This document shows, in pieces, positions 52,978 through 62,652 of a stretch of DNA of 64,000 nucleotides. This stretch comes from Azospirillum rugosum (GTDB taxonomy: Bacteria; Pseudomonadota; Alphaproteobacteria; Azospirillales; Azospirillaceae): the NCBI RefSeq assembly GCF_017876155.1, contig NZ_JAGINP010000030.1, positions 37,088 to 101,087 of the forward strand, in the 5' to 3' direction. How positions within the stretch are numbered: position 1 is the first letter of the stretch; each line of letters opens with the position of its first letter. The translations under genes were made by a program, and so were the position numbers. The notes beneath the pieces were generated by a model, which worked only from the letters and a program-made list of their open reading frames with translations, was not told the origin of the DNA and did not search any database.

Positions 52978-54174
52978 ATGATGGAACTCATGCGCAAGAA
53001 ACGGTCATCTGCGTGCATTGTCTTCGCCACGCCCGGAGCCTTGGACGGCGGGGGCGGCATCGGGCGCATGACGGGGTACATCGTCGACTGCTTCCGGCGG
53101 ACGCCGTCGGCGCCGGAAACGATCGTGCTGGACACGCGCGGCGACGGCAGCGCGGCCGCCTCCCCGGTCTACCTCATGCGCACGCTCGCCCGGCTGGCGG
53201 GTCTTCTGGCGCGCGGGAAGGCCTCCGTCGTCCACATCAACGTGTCGGAGAACGGCAGCTTCTGGCGCAAGGCGGCGGTGCAGGTGATCGCCGACCTGTT
53301 CTCTTGCCCGACGGTGGTCCATCTCCACGGCGCCACCTTCGTGGAATATTTCAACAAGGGCCCGATGGCCCGGGCGATTTCCCGCTGGCTGTTCGACCAC
53401 TGCGGCCTGGCCATCGTGCTTGGCGAAAGCTGGCGGACCTTCCTGGTGCAGTCGGTCGGCACCGATCCGCACAAGGTGCGCGTCCTCTACAACGCGGTCC
53501 CGGACATCGGCGCCGACCTTCCCCCGCGGGAGGCCCCGCCGGAGGGGGCGGTCCTGTCGCTCCTGGTGCTCGCCAACCTGTCCGAGCGCAAGGGCATCGG
53601 CACGATGCTGCGCGCCTGCCGCCTGATGAAGGACGAGGGGCTGATGTTCCGCGTCACCATCGGCGGCGGCGGCGACGTGGACGGCTACCGCCGCATGGCG
53701 GAGGAGCTGGGTGTCGCGGAGGAGTGCGATTTCCGCGGCTGGGTCTCGCGGGAGGAGGCGCACGGCCACATCCGGTCGCACGACATCCTGCTGCTGCCCT
53801 CCACGCACGAGGGCCTTCCGATGGTGATCCTGGAAGCGCTGTCGGCCGGCCTGCCGGTCATCACCACGCCCGTCGGTTCGATCCCGGAGGTCCTGACGGA
53901 CGCAGAGACCGCCCGCATCATTCCGGTCAACGACCCCGGCGCGCTGGCGCAGGCCGTCACCGACCTCGCCCGCCATCCGGCGCTCTACGCCCGGCTGTCG
54001 GCGGAGGGGCGGCGGCTGTTCCTCGAACGGTTCGTGATCGACGCCTACGGGCGGTCCCTGCAGGAGCTGTATTCGGAACTGGACAGCGCCGACGCCGTCC
54101 GGCTTCCGCAGCGCACGCCCCTGTCGGACACCACCGCGCCAAAGCCGTCCTTGCCCCGTGTAGGACGTCAATAG
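52978..54174 (+). CDS. family 4 glycosyltransferase
   Basis: This 398-residue GT-B enzyme is a retaining transferase. The acceptor half includes FATPGALDGGGGIGRMTGYIVDCF and VVHLHGATFVEYFNKG; the donor half has LVLANLSERKGIGTMLRACR, and the EX7E-type motif is in STHEGLPMVILEALSAGLPVITTPVGSIPEVL. ATG 52978 is two bases after the previous stop; ATGs at 52981 and 52990 are alternatives. Donor and acceptor are unknown. An AT-rich gap of 238 bases follows, so the next transferase may have its own promoter. Confidence 0.9.
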   Translation: MMELMRKKRSSACIVFATPGALDGGGGIGRMTGYIVDCFRRTPSAPETIVLDTRGDGSAAASPVYLMRTLARLAGLLARGKASVVHINVSENGSFWRKAAVQVIADLFSCPTVVHLHGATFVEYFNKGPMARAISRWLFDHCGLAIVLGESWRTFLVQSVGTDPHKVRVLYNAVPDIGADLPPREAPPEGAVLSLLVLANLSERKGIGTMLRACRLMKDEGLMFRVTIGGGGDVDGYRRMAEELGVAEECDFRGWVSREEAHGHIRSHDILLLPSTHEGLPMVILEALSAGLPVITTPVGSIPEVLTDAETARIIPVNDPGALAQAVTDLARHPALYARLSAEGRRLFLERFVIDAYGRSLQELYSELDSADAVRLPQRTPLSDTTAPKPSLPRVGRQ

Positions 54175-54412
54175 CCACATCCATAAGCCAGAAAGATTAA
54201 CCCAAAAAATCTTGACCTACCTTCTCGAACGAACGCTCGCTTCGATTGTCTTTCGGGCAGTAACCTTTGACCAAAGCGTACTACACCAGCGATGTTGCCG
54301 CGGATTTTAACGCAGCATAGTCTGACTACAGCGCTGGTCCATTTGGTCAAGAACGGTCGTTGCGCCTCAATCGGAGCAGTTCGACGGGCAGGGTACAAGA
54401 CCAGGAGCAGAG

Positions 54413-55564
54413 ATGATCTACATCGTTTCACCCGGCGGCACCCGCGAGAAGGGCGGCATGGGTCGGATCGTCGACAACTTCACGACCGATCTGCGGCTGA
54501 ACAGCCCGGAGCTGCGCTTCGAGGTGATCGACACCTACGGGCCGAACGGCAAATTCCATTTGATGCCCTTCTATTTCGCCGCGGCCTTCCTGCGGCTTCT
54601 GGTCTGCTTCGCGCTGGGCCGGGGGCAGCTGATCCACATCCATATGGCGGAATACGGCAGCGTCCTGCGCAAGGGGCTGCTCATCGGTCTTGCCTCCCTG
54701 TTCCACGTGCCGGTCGTGCTGCACCTGCACGGCGGCCGCTTCCCCAAGCATTACGAGGACGCCGGCCCGGCGGCCCGCTGGGCGATCCGGCAGATGTTCG
54801 CGATGACCAGCGAGATCGTCGTGCTGGGCGAATACTGGCGCAACTGGGTCGTCGACACCTTCGGTCCTGCGGCGCGGCGGGTCACGCTGCTGCACAACGC
54901 GGTGCCGGGCCCGGACGTGGTCCCGGAACGCCCCGATGAGGACCCGGTCCGCCTTCTGTTCCTGGGGCGCCTGATCAAGCTGAAGGGCATCGACGTCCTG
55001 CTGGACGCGCTGGCCTCCGACGTCTGCCGCGGCAAGCCCTGGCACCTGACCATCGCCGGCGACGGCGACCTGGAGACCTACCGGGCGCAGGCCAAGGCGC
55101 TGGGCATCGAGGACCGCATCCGCTTCACCGGCTGGCTCGACCAGCAGGGCTGCCGGCGCGAGCTGGTCGCCGCCCACGTCCTGGTCCAGCCCTCGATGTT
55201 CGAAGGCCTGCCCATGTCGGTGCTGGAGGCCATGGCCAACGGCCTGACCATCGTCGCGACCCCGGTCGGCAGCGTCGGCGACGCCATCGCCGACGGCGAG
55301 ACCGGCCTGCTCGTGCCGCCGGGCGACCGCGTGGCGCTGGCCGAGGCGCTGGCCCGCGTCATCGACCAGCCGGACCTGCGCCAGCAGCTCGGCCAGGGCG
55401 CCCGCGCCCGCTTCGAGCGGCAGTTCGACATCGCCGTCTATCGCGAACGCATCATCGAGATTTACCGCCGCAACGCCCGCGTCTGGCTGGCCGACCCGAT
55501 GCCGTCGGCGCGCACCGCCGGGACCGGAGCCTCCATCCGCACGCGCAGCGCGCGTTCCGGCTGA
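54413..55564 (+). CDS. family 4 glycosyltransferase
   Basis: This 383-residue GT-B enzyme is similar in plan to its neighbour. MIYIVSPGGTREKGGMGRIVDNF opens the acceptor half, HVPVVLHLHGGRFPKHY follows, and the donor half has LLFLGRLIKLKGIDVLLDAL and the EX7E-type motif in SMFEGLPMSVLEAMANGLTIVATPVGSVGD. AGGAG lies six bases before the ATG. It starts a new gene group with the deacetylase, 31 bases downstream. The shared phrases with the previous gene suggest the two arose by an old duplication. Confidence 0.9.
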   Translation: MIYIVSPGGTREKGGMGRIVDNFTTDLRLNSPELRFEVIDTYGPNGKFHLMPFYFAAAFLRLLVCFALGRGQLIHIHMAEYGSVLRKGLLIGLASLFHVPVVLHLHGGRFPKHYEDAGPAARWAIRQMFAMTSEIVVLGEYWRNWVVDTFGPAARRVTLLHNAVPGPDVVPERPDEDPVRLLFLGRLIKLKGIDVLLDALASDVCRGKPWHLTIAGDGDLETYRAQAKALGIEDRIRFTGWLDQQGCRRELVAAHVLVQPSMFEGLPMSVLEAMANGLTIVATPVGSVGDAIADGETGLLVPPGDRVALAEALARVIDQPDLRQQLGQGARARFERQFDIAVYRERIIEIYRRNARVWLADPMPSARTAGTGASIRTRSARSG

Positions 55565-55595
55565 CCCTCGGCGGACCCTTCGGAAGGAAAGAGCC

Positions 55596-56510
55596 ATGTC
55601 GAAACAAGCCCTCGCCGCCGGAATCCTGCGCTGGACAGGGTTCGGCGCCATGCAGCGCCTTCTGTTCGCCCGCCGCCGGGTCAGCATCGTCGTCTACCAC
55701 GACCCCGAGCCCGAGATCCTGCGCGAGCACCTGGCCTGGTACGCCAAGCGCTACAACTTCACCACGCTGGAGGCGGTCGCCGATGCCCTGGAGACGGGGC
55801 GCTGGGGCGACCTGCCGCCCTACCCGCTGGTGGTCACCTTCGACGACGGTCACAAGGAGAACGCCAAGCTCGCCCCGCTCTTCCGCGAGTTCGGCGTGCG
55901 GCCGACCGTCTACCTGTGCAGCCAGGTCGTCGGCACGACCCGCCCCTACTGGTGGAAGACGCCGGCCGCCGACAGCATCGGCGTGGAGTCGCTGAAGCGC
56001 GTCCCCGACGGGGAGCGGCGCCGGCGCCTCGCCGAGGCCGGCAACGACCCGGACCGCGAGACCGACAGCCGCCAGTCCCTGACCTGGGACGAGGTGCTGC
56101 GCCTGCGCGACGTGGTCGACTACGGCGCCCACACCCGCACCCACCCGATCCTGCTGCAGTGCGACGACCACCGCGTCACCGACGAAATCGCGCTCTGCAA
56201 GGCCGAGCTGGAGGAGGCGCTGGGCGAGCCCTGCCGCCACTTCGCCTTCCCCAACGGCGACTTCAGCGACCGCGAGGTGGACATCATCCGCCGCGCCGGC
56301 TACCGCACCGCCCGCACCATCGACCCGGGCTGGAACGGCCCGAACGCCGACCCGCTGCGGCTGAAGGCGGTGCCGATCTCCGACGACGCGTCGGTGGACT
56401 GGCTGGCCGTCCAGGTGACCGGCCTGACCGCCTGGCTGCGTAAGCGCAAGGGCGGCGCCGCCCCCATGGCCCCGGCCGCGTCGCATGGCCAACCCGTCCC
56501 GGCGGCGTGA
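55596..56510 (+). CDS. polysaccharide deacetylase (CE4, NodB-like)
   Basis: This 304-residue enzyme has the CE4 fold. The first motif is VTFDDGHKEN near residue 80, with the catalytic and metal Asp; the second is HTRTHPIL near 180, with the metal histidines; and FAFPNGDFSDREVDII near 215 matches a later motif. It would remove N-acetyl groups from amino sugars of the polymer or its precursors. There is no signal peptide, so it probably acts on lipid-linked intermediates in the cytosol or at the membrane. It follows the GT4 gene by 31 bases. Confidence 0.88.
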   Translation: MSKQALAAGILRWTGFGAMQRLLFARRRVSIVVYHDPEPEILREHLAWYAKRYNFTTLEAVADALETGRWGDLPPYPLVVTFDDGHKENAKLAPLFREFGVRPTVYLCSQVVGTTRPYWWKTPAADSIGVESLKRVPDGERRRRLAEAGNDPDRETDSRQSLTWDEVLRLRDVVDYGAHTRTHPILLQCDDHRVTDEIALCKAELEEALGEPCRHFAFPNGDFSDREVDIIRRAGYRTARTIDPGWNGPNADPLRLKAVPISDDASVDWLAVQVTGLTAWLRKRKGGAAPMAPAASHGQPVPAA

Positions 56511-56800
56511 GGCCGCGGCGTTCGTGACGCGTTCCATGGCTCCGTCCGCAGGCGCCCGTTGTGCAGCGATGCACAGCGGGCCTTGCCCTATGGCGGCCAG
56601 TCCCAAAGCCGGCAGCCCCAAAGCCGGCAGCCCGCCGCCACGGCGTCATGAATGAAACATCGTGCAACGCTGTGAAACACCCGATGACGTCGCGTCTCAC
56701 GGCCGGCGGGCGCACCACGGGCGCTGTCGGACCCATCCTATTCCGTCACCGTGAACAAAGCAAGACCATGGACGGTGGCGCGGAGGGCAATTGCAGTTGA
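56511..56800. other. gene-free stretch with a 15-base tandem duplication
   Basis: CCCAAAGCCGGCAGC occurs twice head to tail at 56602-56616 and 56617-56631. No gene was supported. Confidence 0.6.
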
Positions 56801-57010
56801 AATCCCTCTCCCGTCCCGGGAGAGGGAAGGGACCCGCGCGAAGCGTGGGAAGGGTGAGGGTGCCGACAAGGATCAGCGACTTGATCCTTGTCGGCACCCT
56901 CACCCGGCTCTCAACGGATGCCCTTGGCATCCGCCTGACGCCGTCAGCGCTGGCCGTAAGCCAGCGCGAGAGGCCCTTCGGGCCACCCTCTCCCGGGACG
57001 GGAGAGGGAT
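56801..57010. repeat. 210-bp nested palindromic element F
   Basis: Outer arms of 25 bases (56801-56825 and 56986-57010) are perfect inverted copies beginning ATCCCTCTCCCGTCCC. Inside lies a second perfect inverted repeat with 24-base arms (56852-56875 and 56882-56905) and a six-base loop. The right half also has three short hairpins (near 56912-56931, 56947-56969 and 56971-56984). The GAGGG/CCCTC ends link it to the REP-like family. Confidence 0.85.
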
Positions 57011-57471
57011 TTGGCGCCAAATGCGATAGCCCTGCGTGGGAAAGCGTCATTGAAGACGCCCGCCCCAGCCGCGCCGAGAAAAGGCCGGCGTTCTCCACCA
57101 CCCACGGCCTATGACCCGCTTCGGCCAAGGGCTCCCCTTCGGCGAAGCTCGCAAGCTCAGCCTAGGCCGCCCGCCCGATCCTGATGGGTGATGATATGAC
57201 ATAGTATTCCTCCCGAAAATGCAATGCCTCTGAGTGGCTAACCACTGTCTTCACCGGGCAACCATCGTTTGCCCACTCGAAAACGCCGATCCCGGATGCA
57301 ATAAAGAGTGGCGTGCTCAGCGTTGTTACCGCCAGCCCACTGCAAGGACTGAACAATTCGTTGCCCAATCATTCCCGGACGAAGCGGTAACACGGAACAG
57401 ATCAAGAAGCGCTTTCGGATTACGACGACAGACGGCCCAGTGCCCTGTCACGATCTGCCGGCCAAGGTTCG
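57011..57471. other. gene-free region upstream of the acyl carrier protein gene
   Basis: No frame here is convincing; a 68-codon minus-strand frame at 57162-57368 lacks a ribosome site and domain. The sequence is less GC-rich than its surroundings at about 57180-57420 and probably contains the promoter of the ACP cassette. Confidence 0.45.
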
Positions 57472-57795
57472 ATGAACAAACCCACAGGAGTTGCCAGCGA
57501 CATGCGGACCGCCATCACCACCGAGACGACCCTGAGCGCCCCCGTCCTGCCGGAGATCCGCGCCTTCATCGTGGAGAACTTCCTGCTCGGGAACGACTCC
57601 GGCTTCGACAACACGGAGTCCCTGCTGGAGTCGGGCATCATCGACTCCACCGGGATCATGCATGTGGTCGCTTTCCTGGAAGAGCATTTCGGCATCGTCG
57701 TGGACGACGAGGACATGGTGGCCGACAACCTGGAGTCGGTCGCCCGCATCTCCGACTACGTGCAGCGCAAGCAGGCCCTGAAGACCGCGGCCTGA
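57472..57795 (+). CDS. acyl carrier protein
   Basis: This 107-residue protein is a four-helix carrier. The phosphopantetheine Ser is in SLLESGIIDSTGIMHVVAF (DST in place of the usual DSL), and FLEEHFGIVVDDEDMVADNLESVARISDYV completes the fold. About 25 extra residues precede the domain. ATG 57472 follows AAGG at four bases; ATG 57502 follows AGGAG at eleven and would give a more typical length. It is the first gene of the cassette with the ligase, amidotransferase, NAD synthase-like and acyltransferase genes, so it is likely a dedicated carrier and not the fatty-acid ACP. Confidence 0.9.
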   Translation: MNKPTGVASDMRTAITTETTLSAPVLPEIRAFIVENFLLGNDSGFDNTESLLESGIIDSTGIMHVVAFLEEHFGIVVDDEDMVADNLESVARISDYVQRKQALKTAA

Positions 57796-57893
57796 GCGAA
57801 GGCCGCTATCTCAGCCGGAATCCCCAACCGGGTGCCGTCAGACACCGGCGGGGCACGGGGACGCAACACAGGGACGAGACACGGGGACGAGTC

Positions 57894-59435
57894 ATGGCCC
57901 ACCTGCTTCATCACTATCTGAGTGAGACGGCGGCACGGACGCCGCGGCACCCGGCGCTGGTGGCGGGGGAGGTCAGCGTCGGCTTTGCCGAGCTGGACCG
58001 CCTCAGCGACGCCGTGGCCCGCGCGCTCCAGTCCGCCGGCGTGGTCCGCGGCGACCGCGTCGCGGTCATGCTGGAGAACTCCATCGAGTATGTCGCCGCC
58101 CTGTTCGGCGCGCTCAAGGCCGGCGCCGTCTACGTCCCCGTCAACCCCTCCACCAAGGCCGACAAGCTCGCCTACATCCTCACCGATGCCGACGTCCGCG
58201 CCCTCGTCGCTCCGGCCGCACTCGCCCGCCAGGTCGTCCCGGCGCTCGGCGAGGCGCCCCACCTCGCCGCCACCCTCTGGGTCGGCCCGGCCGGCGCCGA
58301 TGGGCCGCGCAGCCTCTGCTGGGCCGACGTCACCGCCGGCCCGCACCGCGCCCCCGCCGACCCGGGGCTGATCGACCAGGATCTGGCCGCCATCCTCTAC
58401 ACCTCGGGCACCACCGGCCGGCCCAAGGGCGTCATGCTCAGCCACGCCAGCCTGGTCAGCACCACCTGGTCGATCTCCACCTACCTCGCCAACACGCCCG
58501 ACGACGTCGTCTTCTGCCTGCTGCCGCTGACCTTCGGCTACGGCCTCTCCCAGGTCCTCACCGGCGCGCGGGTCGGCTTCACCGTCGTGCTGGAGCGTTC
58601 CTTCGCCTTCCCGGCCGACACGCTGGCCCGCATGGTCCGCCACCGCATCACCGGCCTGCCCGGCGTACCCACCGTCTTCTCCACCCTGCTCGGGCTCGAC
58701 GCCTTCAAGGGCGCGGACCTGTCCAGCTTGCGCTACCTGACCAACGCCGCCGCCCCGCTGCCGACATCCCACATCCAGCGCCTGCGCGAGCGTTTCCCCG
58801 ACGCCGCCTTCCATTCCATGTACGGCATGACCGAGTGCTGCACGCGCATCTGCACGCTCGACCCGCGCGACCTCGACGCCAAGGCCGCCTCGGTCGGCCG
58901 CGCCATTCCCAACTGCGAGGCCTACGTCGTCGACGAGCAGGGCCACCGCGCCGCCCCCGGCGTGATCGGCGAGCTGGTGGTGCGCGGCGCCAACGTCATG
59001 CGCGGCTACTGGAACCGCCCCGACGAGACGGCCAAGCGCCTGCGCACCGGCCCGCTGGGCGAGACGCTGCTGCACACCGGCGACCTGTTCACCTGCGACG
59101 CCGACGGCTTCCTCTACTTCGTCAGCCGCAAGGATGACGTCTTCAAGTGCCGCGGCGAGAAGGTCAGCCCCAAGGAGGTCGAGAACGCGCTGTACGAGCT
59201 GGAGGCGGTGGCCGAGGCGGTGGTGGTCGGCGTGCCCGACCCGGCCGACGGCATGGCGGTGAAGGCCTACGTGGTGCCGCGCGACGGTGCGACCCTGTCG
59301 GAGGCGCAGATCCGCCAGCACTGCCGCGGCCGGCTGGAAAGCCATCTGGTCCCCAAGTTCGTCGAGCTGCGCGACGCGCTGCCCAAGACCGACTCCGGCA
59401 AGATCAAGCGCGCCGTCCTCGCGGAAACCGCGTAG
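57894..59435 (+). CDS. AMP-forming acyl-CoA/acyl-ACP ligase
   Basis: This 513-residue enzyme activates a carboxylic acid with ATP. The P-loop is LYTSGTTGRPKGVMLSH near residue 170, the aromatic/adenine segment is FHSMYGMTECC near 310, the GDLF/DxxG hinge is TGDLFTCDADGFLYFVSRKDDVFKCRGEKVSP near 405, and the A10 lysine is present in PKTDSGKIKR close to the C-terminus. It probably loads the adjacent ACP. The phrase TFGYGLSQVL and the overall form resemble ligases of exosortase-A loci. The substrate acid is unknown. GGGGACGAG stands before ATG 57894. Confidence 0.9.
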   Translation: MAHLLHHYLSETAARTPRHPALVAGEVSVGFAELDRLSDAVARALQSAGVVRGDRVAVMLENSIEYVAALFGALKAGAVYVPVNPSTKADKLAYILTDADVRALVAPAALARQVVPALGEAPHLAATLWVGPAGADGPRSLCWADVTAGPHRAPADPGLIDQDLAAILYTSGTTGRPKGVMLSHASLVSTTWSISTYLANTPDDVVFCLLPLTFGYGLSQVLTGARVGFTVVLERSFAFPADTLARMVRHRITGLPGVPTVFSTLLGLDAFKGADLSSLRYLTNAAAPLPTSHIQRLRERFPDAAFHSMYGMTECCTRICTLDPRDLDAKAASVGRAIPNCEAYVVDEQGHRAAPGVIGELVVRGANVMRGYWNRPDETAKRLRTGPLGETLLHTGDLFTCDADGFLYFVSRKDDVFKCRGEKVSPKEVENALYELEAVAEAVVVGVPDPADGMAVKAYVVPRDGATLSEAQIRQHCRGRLESHLVPKFVELRDALPKTDSGKIKRAVLAETA

Positions 59436-59549
59436 CCCACCGCCACCGTAGGTCGGGTGCAGCGCAGCGAAACCCGACATTTCGATCCGACACTGTTGGG
59501 TTGTGCCTGCGGCTCCACCCAACCTGCAGAATCCGAGGAGCATTTCCCC

Positions 59550-61580
59550 ATGTGTGGTGTCGCCGGTGTTCTCGCCGGGCCGCGCGCCGCGCCGGCCGAA
59601 CTGGACGAGTTGAAGCGCATGATCGCCATGCTCGGCCACCGCGGCCCCGATGGCTACGGCTTCTACCGCGACGGCCGGATCGGCCTGGCGCACGCGCGCC
59701 TGAGCATCGTCGGCCTGGCCGGCGGCTTCCAGCCCATCCACAACGAGGACCGCACGCTGTGGATCTCGTTCAACGGCGAGATCTTCAACCACGTCGAGTT
59801 GCGCGCCGAGCTGGAAGCGCGCGGCCACCGCTTCTACACCCAGACCGACACCGAGGTCATCGTCCACGCTTTCGAGGAATACGGCCCCGCCGCCTGGGCC
59901 AAGCTGAACGGCCAGTTCGCCATCTGCCTGTGGGACACGGTGAAGCGCGAGCTGTGGCTGGTCCGCGACCGGCTGGGCATTCTGCCGCTGTTCTACGCCC
60001 GCGTCGGCGACCATCTCGCCTTCGCGTCGGAGGCCAAGGCGCTGTTCGGCGGCGGCCGGGTGGAGCCGCGCTTCGATGCCGCGCGGCTGGCCCAGGTCTT
60101 CACCCACTGGAGCGTGGCCCCGCAGGGCAGCGTCTTCGCCGGCGTGCAGGCCGTGCCGCCGGCCACGGCCATCCGCGTCGACGCCGACCTGCGCCTGCAC
60201 GAGGACCGCTACTGGGAGCCGGACCTGTCGGGCGACCCGGCCCTGTCCCGCATTTCGCTGGACGAGGCGGCCGACCGGCTGGAGGAGAAGCTCACCGACG
60301 CCATCCGGCTGCGCCTGCGCGCCGACGTGCCGGTCGGCGTCTACATCAGCGGCGGGCTGGACAGTTCGGTCATCGCGGCGCTGGCCCGCCGGCTCGACAC
60401 CACGCACATGCACAGCTTCGGCGTGCGCTTTTCCGACGCCGCCTTCGACGAGACGGCCCAGCAGCGCCTGGTCGCCGGCCATGTCGGGACCGAACACCAC
60501 GACATCCTGTGCGGGGCGGAGGACATCCAGGCCGCGCTGCCCGACGTGGTCTGGCACGGCGAGGCGCCGCTGGTGCGCACCGCCCCGGCCCCTCTGTTCC
60601 TGCTCTCCCGCCTGGTGCGCGACAGCGGCATCCGCGTCGTGCTGTCGGGCGAGGGCGCCGACGAGTGGCTGGCCGGCTACGACATCTTCAAGGAGGACAA
60701 GGTCCGCCGCTTCTGGGCGCGGCACCCCGACAGCGCGGTGCGCCCGAAGCTGCTCAGCCGCATCCACCCCTTCGCGGCGGTGAACGGCCAAAAGGACAGC
60801 CCGCTGTGGCAGGCCTTCTGGAAGCGCGGCATGACGGAGACCGACGACCCCTTCTACGCCCACCGCATCCGCTGGACCAACACCGCCTGGACGCAGCGCC
60901 TGCTCGCCCCCGACGTGCGGGCGACGGCCAACGCGGCGGCCTTCGACGCGGCGGTCGCCGCCCACCTGCCGGCGGGCTGGTCGCGCTGGAGCGCGCTGGC
61001 CCGCACGCAGTGGGTGGAGATGGCCGCCTTCATGACGCCCTACCTGCTGACCAGCCAGGGCGACCGCGTGGCGATGGCGCACAGCATCGAGGTGCGCTAC
61101 CCCTTCCTCGACCCCGGGGTGGACGACCTGTGCGCCGCCCTGCCCGACCGGGTGAAGATGCTGGGGCTGCGCGACAAGCTGGCCCTGCGCCGGCTGGCCG
61201 CCCGCCTTCTGCCGGCGGAGATCTTCCAGCGGCCCAAGCGTCCCTACCGCGCCCCGATGACCACCGCCCTGTTCGGCGCCCAGGCGCCGGGCTATGTGCG
61301 GGAGCTGCTGTCGGAGGAGGCGCTGGCCCGCTACGGGCTGGTCGACGCCACCGGTGTCTCCGCGCTGGCCGCCAAGGCGCACCGCCAGGACGGCCGCATG
61401 GCCGGGGAGCGGGAGGAGATGGCGCTGGTCGGCGTGCTGACGCTGCAGATGCTGGCCCGCGCCACGCTGGACGAGCTGCCCGCCCGGGCGGCGGCGGCGC
61501 GCGCCAAGCTCGACAATACCCCCATCCACATCCTGGAGGAGCATAGCCTTCAGGACTCCTGCGCGGCCGGGGCGGCCTGA
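59550..61580 (+). CDS. asnB: asparagine synthase-like glutamine amidotransferase
   Basis: This 676-residue enzyme starts directly with MCGVAGV, so Cys2 is the glutaminase nucleophile after Met removal. HRGPDGYGFYRDG and LSFNGEIFN-like residues (ISFNGEIFNHVELRAEL) complete the glutaminase domain (1-200). The synthetase half has the PP-loop YISGGLDSSVIAALARRL near residue 266 and LSGEGADEWLAGYD near 368. It uses glutamine ammonia to make an amide from an adenylated acid. In a glycan locus the acceptor is more likely a sugar acid or acyl group than free aspartate. GAGGAG lies nine bases before the ATG. Confidence 0.9.
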   Translation: MCGVAGVLAGPRAAPAELDELKRMIAMLGHRGPDGYGFYRDGRIGLAHARLSIVGLAGGFQPIHNEDRTLWISFNGEIFNHVELRAELEARGHRFYTQTDTEVIVHAFEEYGPAAWAKLNGQFAICLWDTVKRELWLVRDRLGILPLFYARVGDHLAFASEAKALFGGGRVEPRFDAARLAQVFTHWSVAPQGSVFAGVQAVPPATAIRVDADLRLHEDRYWEPDLSGDPALSRISLDEAADRLEEKLTDAIRLRLRADVPVGVYISGGLDSSVIAALARRLDTTHMHSFGVRFSDAAFDETAQQRLVAGHVGTEHHDILCGAEDIQAALPDVVWHGEAPLVRTAPAPLFLLSRLVRDSGIRVVLSGEGADEWLAGYDIFKEDKVRRFWARHPDSAVRPKLLSRIHPFAAVNGQKDSPLWQAFWKRGMTETDDPFYAHRIRWTNTAWTQRLLAPDVRATANAAAFDAAVAAHLPAGWSRWSALARTQWVEMAAFMTPYLLTSQGDRVAMAHSIEVRYPFLDPGVDDLCAALPDRVKMLGLRDKLALRRLAARLLPAEIFQRPKRPYRAPMTTALFGAQAPGYVRELLSEEALARYGLVDATGVSALAAKAHRQDGRMAGEREEMALVGVLTLQMLARATLDELPARAAAARAKLDNTPIHILEEHSLQDSCAAGAA

Positions 61581-61644
61581 CCGCGCGGCGTTTTTTTCCT
61601 CTCACACACGATCCAACACACACTCGAACCGGGATAACCGAGCC

Positions 61645-62652
61645 ATGCTGAAGGCCCTTTCCTCCTTCGACGCCACCGCCCTTTCGCTGGACTGCGCGGC
61701 GGCGGCGCGCGAGATCGAACAGTTCATCCAGCGCACGGTTGCCCACGACCTGAAGCGCCAGGGCGTCGTGCTCGGCGTGTCGGGCGGCATCGACAGCTCG
61801 GTGTGCGCGGCGCTGGCCGTGCGGGCTTTGGGTCCGGAGCGCGTGCTGGCCATCCTGATGCCGGAGAAGGAGTCCTCGCCGGACAGCACGCGGCGCGGCC
61901 GGCTGCTGTGCGAGAGCCTGGGCCTTGAGCCGATCATGGAGAACATCACGGCGCCGCTGACGGCGCTGGGCTGCTACGAGCGGCGCGACAGCGCGATCCG
62001 GCGGCTCTTCCCGGAATACGGGCCGGGCTGGAAGCAGAAGATCGGGCTGGCGGCCGGGCTGCTCGACGCCGACCGGGTGAACTACTTCACGATGACCGTT
62101 CAGTCGCCGGACGGGGAGATGCAGACGAGCCGGATGCCGGTGGACGTGTACCTGTCGGTCGTGGCGGCGACGAACCTGAAACAGCGCGTGCGCAAGACGA
62201 TGGAGTACACGCACGCCGACCGGCTGAACTACGCGGTGCTGGGGACGCCGAACCGGCTGGAGTACGAGCTGGGCTTCTTCGTGCGCGGCGGCGACGGTCT
62301 GGCCGACCTGAAGCCGATCGCGCACCTGTTCAAGTCGCAGGTCTACCAGATGGCGGCGTGGCTGGGCCTGCCCGAGGACATCCAGGGCCAGGCGCCGAGC
62401 ACGGACACCTACACGCTGCCGCAGTCGCAGGAGGAGTTCTACTACGCCATCCCCTACGACAAGCTGGACCTGGCACTTTGTGCTTTTGGCCGCGGCGTGT
62501 CGGCGGAGGACGCCGCGGAGGCGCTGAACCTGTCGGCCGAGCAGGTGCGCCGCGTCTACAAGGACATCGTCCTGAAGCGCCGCACCTCGGGCCGCATCCT
62601 GCGCAACGCCGCGCTGGTCCAGCATGTCGAGGTCGACGGGAGCGACGCATGA
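61645..62652 (+). CDS. nadE: NAD synthase-like ATP pyrophosphatase
   Basis: This 335-residue protein is the ammonia-dependent NadE type without a glutaminase domain. The PP-loop is GVSGGIDSS at residues 44-52, followed by MPEKESSPDST, YTHADRLNYAVLGTPNRLEYELGFFV and GDGLADLKPIAHLFKSQVYQMA, which agree with NAD synthases, though TPNRLEYELGF replaces the usual GTxNxSE step and may mark a different substrate. Its place after an amidotransferase suggests that it amidates a small acid in this pathway. It overlaps the next gene by four bases (ATGA). Confidence 0.8.
   Translation: MLKALSSFDATALSLDCAAAAREIEQFIQRTVAHDLKRQGVVLGVSGGIDSSVCAALAVRALGPERVLAILMPEKESSPDSTRRGRLLCESLGLEPIMENITAPLTALGCYERRDSAIRRLFPEYGPGWKQKIGLAAGLLDADRVNYFTMTVQSPDGEMQTSRMPVDVYLSVVAATNLKQRVRKTMEYTHADRLNYAVLGTPNRLEYELGFFVRGGDGLADLKPIAHLFKSQVYQMAAWLGLPEDIQGQAPSTDTYTLPQSQEEFYYAIPYDKLDLALCAFGRGVSAEDAAEALNLSAEQVRRVYKDIVLKRRTSGRILRNAALVQHVEVDGSDA

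Noticed and set aside
56602..56631. CRISPR-like repeat
   Set aside because: Only two head-to-tail 15-base copies without spacers and no cas genes.
57162..57368. 68-codon minus-strand frame upstream of the ACP gene
   Set aside because: No ribosome site, no domain and no partner gene.
57756..61544. 1262-codon open frame on the minus strand
   Set aside because: It is antisense to the ligase and amidotransferase genes, is made of His/Gln/Val/Gly-rich low-complexity sequence and arises from the GC-rich codon bias of the real genes.
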